Of a stretch of DNA of 64,000 nt, positions 56,507-64,000 are shown piece after piece. The stretch is taken from contig NZ_LT629804.1 of assembly GCF_900105865.1 (NCBI RefSeq), positions 1,116,001-1,180,000 on the forward strand. The letters run 5' to 3'. The position numbers and the translations under genes are program-made. Under the pieces are notes generated by a model. The model made no database searches. It was not told where the DNA came from and saw nothing but the letters and a program-made list of their open reading frames with translations. Positions within the stretch are counted from its first letter, which is position 1; each line of letters starts with the position of its first letter. The DNA comes from Arcanobacterium phocae (GTDB lineage: Bacteria > Actinomycetota > Actinomycetes > Actinomycetales > Actinomycetaceae).

Positions 56507-57088
56507 TTAGATGAAATGAGTGTGTAAGTGTAGAGTCTCAGCGATGATTCGGGCGATCTTTTCGTTGGAAATTTCGGGGTTTGACCGGATGAGTGCAGCC
56601 AAGCCAGTGAGCAGAATGTAGAGAGTTTCATTGATATGGGAAATACTGATAGAGTGCCGCTTCTCGTAGTCTTGGACTGTTGTTTCGCTAATATAGAGTG
56701 CAATTCTGCGGGCCGCTCGGTCAATGAAGACAAGATACAACTGAGCATTTGCGTCATGCGCTAGGCTCGTGGCAAAAGGACCGTCCTCATGGAGAATTTT
56801 ACGCATCAGCACGGTGGCTTCGTCTAAGGCTTTCTCAATATTTCCTGGCTCGCGAGCGTTGTTCCATTCCTCGAGTTCTTCGAGGAATTCATCAATCACG
56901 TAGTCAAGAAGCGCTTCTACCACTTCTTCCTTAGTTGCGAAATAATGGTAAAAAAGCGACCGAGTGATATCAGCCTCGGCGGTGATAGCCGACACGGTGA
57001 TCTTTGAGGCACCATCTCGAATAATGACTCGATGCGTGGCATCGAGAATCGACTTGCGGGTTTGCATACTGCGTGCTTGCTTGACCAT
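56507..57088 (-). CDS. TetR-family transcriptional regulator
   Basis: The ATG at 57088 (193 residues) lies about 9 nt after AAGGAGA; a GTG at 57097 lies too close to that site. A helix-turn-helix is at about residues 25-60: KITVSAITAEADITRSLFYHYFATKEEV. The C-terminal ligand domain is acidic and helical. It is divergent from the 5'-nucleotidase gene; the 170-bp gap between them is the natural place for its operator, although I see no convincing symmetric site. Ligand unknown. Confidence 0.85.
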   Translation of the reverse strand: MVKQARSMQTRKSILDATHRVIIRDGASKITVSAITAEADITRSLFYHYFATKEEVVEALLDYVIDEFLEELEEWNNAREPGNIEKALDEATVLMRKILHEDGPFATSLAHDANAQLYLVFIDRAARRIALYISETTVQDYEKRHSISISHINETLYILLTGLAALIRSNPEISNEKIARIIAETLHLHTHFI

Positions 57089-57258
57089 TTTTATCACTCT
57101 CCTTAGCCAGAATAGGAATTATATGGAATAAAAGTCAACATCAGACTATCAGTTTACAAATCAATTAAACATTTTTAACAGATCTCTATTGTTCACAACG
57201 CTGTCAAATTGTTAGTCTGGAACTGTTTGCTTTGAGATCTAATCGATGGAGATATGAT

Positions 57259-59529
57259 ATGCGTAAACATTTATCCCGCCCGTTGTGTGGTGCAGGCTTA
57301 GCGGTAGCGTTAGTTCTTGCGCCGACGTCAGCTTGGGCAGATGAGGCAACGAATACTACTAGTGTAGATAACAGTGAAGTTGTCACCCTAGACCTTTACA
57401 ACTTAACCGATATCCACGGACATATTGAAAAGGTCGCCAAAACTGATAAAAAGACTAAGCGGGAAAAAGTCAGTGAATCTGGTATTGCGGCAGTGCAATG
57501 CTATTTGCGAGATGCTTATAAAACCAATCCGAAGTCTACTTTGACGCTCTTAGGGGATAATATCGGTGCATCACCGTATACCTCCGGGTCGCAAAAAGAT
57601 AATCCAACGATTGCAGCTCTCAACGAACTGCCGGTTATTGGGTCAACTATTGGTAACCACGAATTGGACCTTGGTCAACCAGTTTTCAAACAACGAGTGG
57701 ATGGAAGTAATACAAAAGAATTTGTTCAGGTTGGTTTCCCGTATTTGGGCGCCAATGTGAAGGGAATGGGATCTTACAAAGTCGACGGAAAAGATACCCC
57801 GTATTTGAAAGATTATGCTGTGACTGAGCTCGACGGAGTGAAAGTCGCGTTCATCGGTGCGATTGCACAAGATGTGCCTTTTAAACTCAGCCCAGATACT
57901 ACTAAAGGATTAACCTTCGAAGACCCTATTGCTGAGCTGGGAGATCTGGCTAAGGAACTTAAAGACGGCGGCAAGGCTCAGATTGTCGTTGCAATGCTTG
58001 ACGACGATGTCAAGAACAACTACCCGAAGATGCCTGCCGAAATTGACGTATTGATGGGTGGAGATACCCACGTCCCGTATGAATTCGATAAGGTTGACTC
58101 CGTAGTTAAACTCGATTCGGTTAATCCGCTACTTGCTGGAATCTCTTCCGGATCATATACCGATAACCTCGGATTGGTACGGGTAGAGTTTGACAAAAAA
58201 GCCAACAAAGTAGTTAAAGCAGATTCAATCTTGATTCCAGCTCAGGACGTTGTGGACAAGAGTGATCCTGATTGCCTCGAAAATGCATCAGCAGCAAAAG
58301 TCGTTAAAGCTGCCCAAGACGCAGCTAAAGAAGCTGGCAAAGTTGAGATCGTTTCGGGCGTAAAAACACAGTGGAATCGTGGCGTGTTCTTAGAGCCCGG
58401 AAAAGAACAGCCTGAGCCAGGGTCGAACCGCGGTGTCGAGTCGACTCTGGGGAACCTCGTAGCTGATTCGATTCTTGACCAAGTAACGATCGATGGGACA
58501 ACTCCGGTTGATTTTGGCGTCGTCAATGCTGGTGGATTGCGGGCCGATCTTGTTCCAACCAACGGTGTGCTCACATACGCCGATACATATAAGGCGCTGC
58601 CATTCTCCAACGAACTAGGTTATGCGCCTATGACGGGTAAGCAGTTCAAGCAGGCACTTGAAAATCAGTGGAAAACTAATTTGAATTCACAAAACTCCCG
58701 TCCGATGCTGCGGTTGGGAACGTCGTCGAACCTCACGTACACCTACGATGCAACAAAGCCTGCCGGCGAGCGGATTACGTCGATTTTGCTGAACGGACAG
58801 CCAATGGACATGGACAAGACCTATAACGTTGGCTCTATGACATTTGTTTTGCAAGGTGGCGACGGCTATTTTGAGAAGGGCTTGCCGGTAAAGACATTCG
58901 GCGAACTCGATCGCGACGGTTTCAACAAGTATTTGAAGAAGATCACCGGACCGAAGCTCACCGCCGCCACACTTAAGCGTGGAGTTGGTATTACACTGCC
59001 AACAGAAGTTATTCCTGAAGGTGTTGATATCACCATTCCGCTGCGGGGACTATCATTCACTGAAGGTAATGGAATGACCAAACAGGCAACTGTTACTGTT
59101 GGGGCGGCATCACAAACAATCGCCGTCGATAACACGCTTCTTGAGCCGAATGCTGAAAAAGAAACATCAGTAATCACCACTGACGGTGCCGGACAAGCTT
59201 CCGTCACATTGTCTACTGCAGGTATCTGTCAGGCAACTACCGGAGTTGTAGACATGCCAGTTGCAGTAGCTACTGACTTTGGAACTGTTGTGACTAAAGA
59301 AGCTGGTTTAACAGTCAAAGTTGATTGCGGTAAGAATGCACAATCAGACACGGCAGGAAAGACTCCGCAGGATCCAAAGGGTGGAAAGAAGCCCGGATCA
59401 GATACGTCGAAGACTTCTAAGCTGGCAAAGACTGGTTTTGCAGGTGCGCAGATAGCCGGACTGGCAGCACTGATGTTGCTTGCTGGTGGCGTTCTTATCG
59501 GTGCGAAACATCGCCGGTCAATGAACTGA
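57259..59529 (+). CDS. Wall-anchored 5'-nucleotidase (UshA/CD73-like)
   Basis: The start at 57259 lies 7 nt after GGAG and gives 756 residues with a signal peptide cut after SAWA (near 27). The calcineurin-like domain has metal motifs TDIHGHI, LLGDNIGA, IGNHELDLG and GGDTH; the 5'-nucleotidase C-terminal domain has NAGGLRADLV and LPFSNEL. An immunoglobulin-like domain (about 600-690) and a Lys/Pro-rich stalk follow, then LAKTG, a membrane helix and RRSMN. It would strip phosphate from nucleotides at the cell surface, supplying nucleosides and phosphate and possibly adenosine that dampens host immunity. A strong terminator follows. Confidence 0.92.
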   Translation: MRKHLSRPLCGAGLAVALVLAPTSAWADEATNTTSVDNSEVVTLDLYNLTDIHGHIEKVAKTDKKTKREKVSESGIAAVQCYLRDAYKTNPKSTLTLLGDNIGASPYTSGSQKDNPTIAALNELPVIGSTIGNHELDLGQPVFKQRVDGSNTKEFVQVGFPYLGANVKGMGSYKVDGKDTPYLKDYAVTELDGVKVAFIGAIAQDVPFKLSPDTTKGLTFEDPIAELGDLAKELKDGGKAQIVVAMLDDDVKNNYPKMPAEIDVLMGGDTHVPYEFDKVDSVVKLDSVNPLLAGISSGSYTDNLGLVRVEFDKKANKVVKADSILIPAQDVVDKSDPDCLENASAAKVVKAAQDAAKEAGKVEIVSGVKTQWNRGVFLEPGKEQPEPGSNRGVESTLGNLVADSILDQVTIDGTTPVDFGVVNAGGLRADLVPTNGVLTYADTYKALPFSNELGYAPMTGKQFKQALENQWKTNLNSQNSRPMLRLGTSSNLTYTYDATKPAGERITSILLNGQPMDMDKTYNVGSMTFVLQGGDGYFEKGLPVKTFGELDRDGFNKYLKKITGPKLTAATLKRGVGITLPTEVIPEGVDITIPLRGLSFTEGNGMTKQATVTVGAASQTIAVDNTLLEPNAEKETSVITTDGAGQASVTLSTAGICQATTGVVDMPVAVATDFGTVVTKEAGLTVKVDCGKNAQSDTAGKTPQDPKGGKKPGSDTSKTSKLAKTGFAGAQIAGLAALMLLAGGVLIGAKHRRSMN

Positions 59530-59549
59530 CAGCAAGCTCAATTTAAGAG

Positions 59550-59594
59550 CCAAGCCGCACCGAATAAACCTTCGGTGCGGCTTGGTTCATTTTA
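59550..59594 (+). terminator. Rho-independent terminator
   Basis: A perfect 14-bp stem (59550-59563 with 59572-59585, CCAAGCCGCACCGA) with an 8-nt loop is followed by TTCATTTT. It terminates the 5'-nucleotidase gene. Confidence 0.85.
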
Positions 59595-59687
59595 ATAGTT
59601 ATAACCGTAACAATTTACGCAACGATTACTGTGCGTAAATCGAGTAGAGTAGTGCATTGATTGGAATATCTAAGTAGGGGAGAAAGA

Positions 59688-61097
59688 GTGTCTCAACATC
59701 GAGTAGTTGTTATCGGATCAGGATTCGGCGGCTTATTTGCAACCAAAGCCTTACGCAAGGCTCATGTGGACGTCACGATGATATCTCGTACGACTCACCA
59801 CTTGTTCCAACCCTTGCTGTATCAAGTAGCAACCGGTATTTTGTCACCAGGTGAAATCGCTCCAACTACTCGTGAAATCCTCTCCAAACAACGTAATGCG
59901 CAGGTGCTTTTGGGCCTCGTTGAAGACATAGACGTTGATGCTCAAGAAGTTGTATGGCGTTACCACAACCGTGAAGTGCGCACCGGTTACGATTCGCTCA
60001 TTGTAGCTGCTGGGGCCGATCAGTCTTATTTTGGCAATGACCAGTTTTCTCGCTATGCTCCAGGCCTGAAAACGATTGACGATGCACTAGAAATTCGCGC
60101 CCGTATCCTAGGCGCTTTCGAAATAGCAGAGCTAGAAGATGATCCGCAAAAGCGCCAGGATATTCTGACGTTCGTCGTCGTCGGCGCAGGACCAACCGGC
60201 GTTGAAGTTGCCGGACAGATTCGCGAACTCGCCTCCAAGACCCTTAAAAAAGAATTCCGTAACTTTGATCCACGTGATGCTCGCGTGATCCTTGTTGATG
60301 GAGCAGATCATCCATTGCCGCCATTCGGCGAAAGTCTTGGTAAGCGCACACGTAAAGCACTCGAAAAGCTTGGCATTGACGTTCTGATGGGACAGATGGT
60401 TGTCGGAATGACTGACCGTACTGTGACATTGCGTGATCGAGAAGGTAACGAACAAACAATCAATTCGATCTGCAAGGTGTGGTCAGCTGGCGTCCAAGGA
60501 TCACCGTTGGGTAAGAAGCTACAAGAACGCACCGGAGTTGAGCTTGATCGTGCCGGGCGCGTGCGGGTCAATCCAGACTTGACGATTCCGGGCCATCCTG
60601 AGATTTTTGTTGTCGGTGACATGATGTCACTCGATGGCGTTCCTGGGGTAGCCCAAGGTGCAATCCAGCCAGGGCGCTTTGCTGCTCAAGCAATTATCGA
60701 CCGGCTTGCTGGAAAGCCTACTGCAGAGAAATTCGAATACAACGACAAAGGGTCCATGGCCACAATCGCCAAATCCAAAGCAGTCGTCAAAATTGGCAAA
60801 CTAGAATTCGATGGTTTTATTGCCTGGCTAGCCTGGTGCGTCCTCCATATTTTGACGCTCTCCGGATTCAAGACACGTTTTTCGACGTTGATGCGGTGGG
60901 CGATTAGCTATTTGTCCAATGCTCGTTCCGCGCGTTCGACGACGAACCAACAACTCGTTGGGCGGCTCGCGCTAAAGGCACTCGGAGACCATGCTTCTGG
61001 ACATCTGATTTTGGGTGACGTCGATCCAGAACCGTTAGCTAAGATTGCTGAGAAAGCATCCCGTCAGCAGCTTGACGATAACAACGCCAATAGCTAA
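59688..61097 (+). CDS. ndh: Type II NADH dehydrogenase
   Basis: The GTG at 59688 has GGGGAG about 6 nt upstream and gives 469 residues; an upstream start at 59661 is less likely. Two dinucleotide folds are seen: FAD-binding VIGSGFGGLFATKAL near the N-terminus and NADH-binding VVVGAGPTGVEVAGQI near 165. The motif IFVVGDMMSLDGVPGVAQGAIQ is the second FAD contact. A C-terminal amphipathic segment (IAWLAWCVLHILTLSGF) anchors it to the membrane. It transfers electrons from NADH to quinone without pumping protons. Confidence 0.93.
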   Translation: MSQHRVVVIGSGFGGLFATKALRKAHVDVTMISRTTHHLFQPLLYQVATGILSPGEIAPTTREILSKQRNAQVLLGLVEDIDVDAQEVVWRYHNREVRTGYDSLIVAAGADQSYFGNDQFSRYAPGLKTIDDALEIRARILGAFEIAELEDDPQKRQDILTFVVVGAGPTGVEVAGQIRELASKTLKKEFRNFDPRDARVILVDGADHPLPPFGESLGKRTRKALEKLGIDVLMGQMVVGMTDRTVTLRDREGNEQTINSICKVWSAGVQGSPLGKKLQERTGVELDRAGRVRVNPDLTIPGHPEIFVVGDMMSLDGVPGVAQGAIQPGRFAAQAIIDRLAGKPTAEKFEYNDKGSMATIAKSKAVVKIGKLEFDGFIAWLAWCVLHILTLSGFKTRFSTLMRWAISYLSNARSARSTTNQQLVGRLALKALGDHASGHLILGDVDPEPLAKIAEKASRQQLDDNNANS

Positions 61098-61150
61098 GCG
61101 AAAATATTGGGAGAGCTCCTGAGACTTCGATAGTTCTCCCGAACATTATG

Positions 61151-61193
61151 CGGACATTACTTGGAACAATAGATTCCGGGTGATGTCCGTTTT
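61151..61193 (+). terminator. Probable ndh terminator
   Basis: CGGACAT (61151-61157) and ATGTCCG (61183-61189) pair around an inner GGAA/TTCC stem and are followed by TTTT (61190-61193). The stem is interrupted, so it is a moderately strong candidate. Confidence 0.5.
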
Positions 61194-61317
61194 CGTTATT
61201 TGATGAAGACGTATTAGATGCGTCGTCTAAAAAGATAACTGAAAAGCGGTTTTTAGGTGAACGAGCGCACACATCGGGGGTACATTATGATTGTAATAAA
61301 TCCGAAAGTGAGCCAAC

Positions 61318-62790
61318 ATGAATGAATCAATCTACAAAGCCGTAGATAAACTCATCGATTATTCACGCAAACACCTAGCGTTAGATCCTCGAAATGAAGA
61401 TTATGTTCGTAACCTTATTTTTGCGATCTTTAGCCTTGATGGTTACCGTCCTACCGGGGAAACATGTACCGATGATAAGCCTGACAAAGTGATCGCAGAT
61501 TTTACACACGCATGCGTGGAAGCAGGATTAATCTCCGAACAAGACGAAAATGCCTTAGCAGACCGCGTTATGGGAATCCTGTCCTTGCGTCCCGCTGAAA
61601 TAGATGACCGCTACCAAGCCATGGCAGCGGAACACGGCGGAATGACGGCGATGCGCTGGTTCTATGACTACTGCGTGGCAAACCATTACGTCAAACGCGC
61701 AGTTTTAGATAGGAATCCACGCTTTGACATCGGGAAACTCACTATCACCATCAATTTAGCGAAACCTGAATTTCGAGATCCGAAGAAAGCGGCAACTGGT
61801 AACTCGGTAGCCGGTGGCTATCCGCAATGTGTTATCTGCCATGAGAATGAAGGATTTGTGGGGCGGCAAAAGGCAACTTTACGTACCGTTCCACTGCACT
61901 TAGACGGGCAAGAATGGTTCTGGCAGTTCTCTCCCTATGGGTATTTTGATCAGCACGGAATTGCAGTGAATACTGAGCACACCCCGATGCATATCGATCA
62001 CCGAACTTTTTATCGCCTGATGGATTTTGTGGATCAATTCCCGCAGTACTTTATTGGTTGTAACGCCACGTTGCCGCGCATCGGGGGCTCTGTTCTGGGA
62101 CACGACCACTACCAGGGAGGTGGGGAAGTACTACCGATGCAAAAGGCATCAGCAACTGCTACGTTCACGCTAGCGGATGAGCCCGACGTCGTCGTTGAAA
62201 TCGTCGATTGGTTCTCAACGGTTGTGCGCGTTGTGGGCCGTGACCGAGATGCAGTGGCGCGTGTTAGCGCACGGATATCTGATGCTTGGGAGAGCTTTTC
62301 GGAACCGGAAATCGGTATCATTCCGCGCGATCAAGACGGTATCCATTCTGGCGTGTCCCCAACGTGTAGTGTGACTGACCGTGGCTATGAGATGAGCATT
62401 ATTTTCCGGTCGAACATCACCAGTGAAGAATTCCCGGCAGGCGTGTTCCATGCGCATCCAGAATTCTTCGCTATTAAACAGGAATCTATTGGGCTTATCG
62501 AAGCTCAAGGCCTCTTTATCCTGCCTGCTCGATTACAGCGACAGCTTGGCATCTTGGCAGACGCGATTGAAAATGGGCATGAGCTTCCAGCGGAGATAGC
62601 AGAGTTCTCGCTTGTTGATTCGGAAGTTCGTGCTACGTTGCAAGGTAGCCAAGAACGCTCAGCTATCGATGCTGCGATTCGCGAAGAGCTGGGCAGTATC
62701 TGTGAACGCATCTTGACCAACACGGCTGTATTCAAAGAAGAGCAGAGACTTGTATCGTTCCTAGAAAACCTCGGTATGGTCAAGCTATAA
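61318..62790 (+). CDS. galT: Galactose-1-phosphate uridylyltransferase, class II
   Basis: This 490-residue enzyme belongs to the class II GalT family of Gram-positive bacteria. Features are HACVEAGLISEQDENAL in the N-terminal half, NSVAGGYPQCVICHENEGFVGR and the LGHDHYQGG active-site region with the nucleophile pattern HxHxQxG-like. It exchanges UDP-glucose and galactose-1-phosphate in the Leloir pathway. The ATG lies after GTGAGC-like weak sites. galE begins 31 bp downstream with its own GGAG site, so the two are cotranscribed. Confidence 0.93.
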   Translation: MNESIYKAVDKLIDYSRKHLALDPRNEDYVRNLIFAIFSLDGYRPTGETCTDDKPDKVIADFTHACVEAGLISEQDENALADRVMGILSLRPAEIDDRYQAMAAEHGGMTAMRWFYDYCVANHYVKRAVLDRNPRFDIGKLTITINLAKPEFRDPKKAATGNSVAGGYPQCVICHENEGFVGRQKATLRTVPLHLDGQEWFWQFSPYGYFDQHGIAVNTEHTPMHIDHRTFYRLMDFVDQFPQYFIGCNATLPRIGGSVLGHDHYQGGGEVLPMQKASATATFTLADEPDVVVEIVDWFSTVVRVVGRDRDAVARVSARISDAWESFSEPEIGIIPRDQDGIHSGVSPTCSVTDRGYEMSIIFRSNITSEEFPAGVFHAHPEFFAIKQESIGLIEAQGLFILPARLQRQLGILADAIENGHELPAEIAEFSLVDSEVRATLQGSQERSAIDAAIREELGSICERILTNTAVFKEEQRLVSFLENLGMVKL

Positions 62791-62821
62791 ATGGGCAGAA
62801 TAACAATTTTAAGGAGCTAAT

Positions 62822-63835
62822 ATGACAACGGTTTTGGTTGCCGGCGGAGCTGGTTTCATTGGAACTCACACCACAGTTGAACTCTTGAATAAAGGGTACG
62901 ATGTGGTGTGCGTGGATAATTTTTCAAATTCTTCGCCAGAAGCGATTAAGCGAGTTCAAGCGATAACGGGTAAGAGCCTGCGGTTCTATGATGCTGACGT
63001 TCGCGATGCGAATGCGCTCAACGAAGTGTTTACCGAAAACAAGATTGATTGGGTCATTCATTTTGCTGGGTTCAAGGCAGTCGGCGAATCAGTTGAAAAA
63101 CCGCTCGAATACTATGACAACAACATCGGCGGTGCGTTGTGCTTGCTACAGACCATGCGCGAACACGGAGTGAAGAAGTTCGTCTTTTCGAGTTCCGCAA
63201 CCGTCTATGGCGAGACAACTGATTTGCCATTGACGGAAGAATCTCCGGCAGGTCTTGCCACTAACCCATACGGATACACTAAGGTATTCGAAGAGCAGAT
63301 TTTGCGCGATCTATACAAGTCTGATCCGTCATGGACAGTTGTTATTTTGCGCTACTTCAACCCGGTGGGCGCTCATGAAAGTGGTTTGATAGGTGAAGAC
63401 CCCAAGGGTATTCCAGCGAACTTAACGCCATACGTAGCGAAGGTAGCAGTTGGAGAATTGGACCGGGTACGAGTATTTGGTGACGATTACGATACCCCAG
63501 ACGGCACGGGCGTTCGCGACTACATCCACGTTGTTGATCTTGCACGCGGTCACGTTGCCGCTACTGACAATATTTCTGAGCCAGGCGTTTACGTCTATAA
63601 TTTGGGCACGGGACATGGCTATTCGGTGCTCGATGTTATTAAGGCATACGAGCGTGCTGCAGGTAAGGAAATCCCATATGAAGTAGTGCCACGACGTGCT
63701 GGTGACGTCGCTGCAAATTATGCAGATCCATCAAAGGCCCGCAGAGAATTGCACTGGGAAGCCACTCATACCATTGAAGATATGGCAGAATCCTCGATGC
63801 GTTGGCAGACGGCTAATCCGCAAGGTTACCGCTGA
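62822..63835 (+). CDS. galE: UDP-glucose 4-epimerase
   Basis: This 337-residue SDR-family enzyme has the NAD motif GGAGFIGTH near the N-terminus, SSSATVYG with the catalytic Ser, and YGYTK with the catalytic Tyr and Lys. The RRAGDVAANYADPSKAR segment near 300 is typical of GalE. It interconverts UDP-glucose and UDP-galactose for galactose use and wall sugars. AAGGAG lies about 6 nt before the ATG. Confidence 0.96.
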   Translation: MTTVLVAGGAGFIGTHTTVELLNKGYDVVCVDNFSNSSPEAIKRVQAITGKSLRFYDADVRDANALNEVFTENKIDWVIHFAGFKAVGESVEKPLEYYDNNIGGALCLLQTMREHGVKKFVFSSSATVYGETTDLPLTEESPAGLATNPYGYTKVFEEQILRDLYKSDPSWTVVILRYFNPVGAHESGLIGEDPKGIPANLTPYVAKVAVGELDRVRVFGDDYDTPDGTGVRDYIHVVDLARGHVAATDNISEPGVYVYNLGTGHGYSVLDVIKAYERAAGKEIPYEVVPRRAGDVAANYADPSKARRELHWEATHTIEDMAESSMRWQTANPQGYR

Positions 63836-63840
63836 GTCTA

Positions 63841-63880
63841 ATAAAACTGCCGCACCAGATAATCGGTGCGGCAGTTTTAT
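63841..63880. terminator. Bidirectional rho-independent terminator
   Basis: A perfect 16-bp stem (63841-63856 with 63865-63880, ATAAAACTGCCGCACC) with an 8-nt loop carries A-rich 5' and T-rich 3' flanks and lies between galE and the convergent gene. Confidence 0.88.
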
Positions 63881-63908
63881 ACGGTTGTGCTCATTTTGAG
63901 TTGTTGCA

Positions 63909-64000
63909 CTAAAGGCGGCTAGCTCCTGAGCTGGCATTCGCAATAAGGAATGCTGGTTCGGGGAATCCTCGAGCAATGCTGGTTTCGCGGATGCCTTCGA
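63909..64000 (-). CDS. galK: Galactokinase-like C-terminus (partial)
   Basis: The minus frame entering from the right edge encodes about 29 residues ending GFPEPAFLIANASSGASRL and then TAG. The pattern of an acidic-Pro strand, AFxxxxAS, Gly-Ala-x-Arg and stop resembles the end of galactokinase (the KPSQGAG-like loop). Location opposite galT-galE agrees with a gal cluster. With so few residues the call is only suggestive. Confidence 0.45.
   Translation of the reverse strand, partial: EGIRETSIARGFPEPAFLIANASSGASRL

Noticed and set aside
57142..57219. Inverted CAGACTA/TAGTCTG pair upstream of the 5'-nucleotidase as a TetR operator
   Set aside because: Arms of 7 bp lie over 60 bp apart, which does not fit a TetR site; probably chance.

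Overview
The window looks like a piece of chromosome from a host-associated actinobacterium of the Actinomycetaceae, most likely close to Arcanobacterium or Trueperella (inference). The grounds are the AdnAB helicase-nuclease pair, DUF3107 and DUF5996 proteins, a GuaB1-type enzyme, a Tad pilus locus of the actinobacterial sort, a tmRNA tag ending in FALAA, moderate GC content, and surface proteins that end in LAxTG sorting signals. About two thirds is conserved core; the remainder is an island of decayed mobile DNA and two broken surface-protein genes.

Layout. 1-9.9 kb: end of a MarC-like membrane protein, a DEAD-box RNA helicase, a DUF3107 protein, the adnA-adnB repair operon, and a convergent phosphotransferase-like gene. 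10-14.4 kb: a seven-gene Tad/Flp pilus operon preceded by a palindrome of two DnaA boxes. 14.4-20.6 kb: prfB, then ftsE-ftsX-M23 peptidase-smpB, a HAD phosphatase and ssrA (tmRNA). 20.6-27.1 kb: an island beginning right at the 3' end of ssrA. It holds 1.35 kb of degenerate DNA, a divergent pair of genes of unknown function, a serine-recombinase tail, truncated genes and a degenerate IS3-family element. 27.2-29.3 kb: VanZ, DUF5996 and YbjQ proteins. 29.4-36.3 kb: the phosphate regulon (phoU, senX3-regX3, pstSCAB) with two 11-bp-repeat PHO-like boxes. 36.3-45.9 kb: a TDT-family transporter, then an operon behind a DtxR-type iron box that encodes an ECF transporter, two exporter-fold ABC half-transporters, a TetR regulator and an MFS pump; this is probably iron or siderophore traffic. 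46.1-51.1 kb: two convergent wall-anchored surface-protein genes, both broken. 51.3-55.6 kb: guaB1, purA and purB, which together convert GMP to AMP. 55.6-59.6 kb: a NisI/SpaI-like lipoprotein, a TetR regulator and a wall-anchored 5'-nucleotidase. 59.7-64 kb: type II NADH dehydrogenase and the Leloir genes galT and galE, with a convergent galK-like 3' end at the window edge.

How the parts fit. Phosphate sensing and uptake form one self-contained unit with its probable operators visible. The surface 5'-nucleotidase would release nucleosides outside the cell, and GuaB1, PurA and PurB would rebalance the salvaged purines inside. The ECF plus ABC operon sits behind an iron box and is the best candidate for a little-described system. 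The ssrA-adjacent island is a junkyard in which almost every gene is truncated or mutated; the core genes on both sides are intact, which argues for real decay rather than poor sequence.
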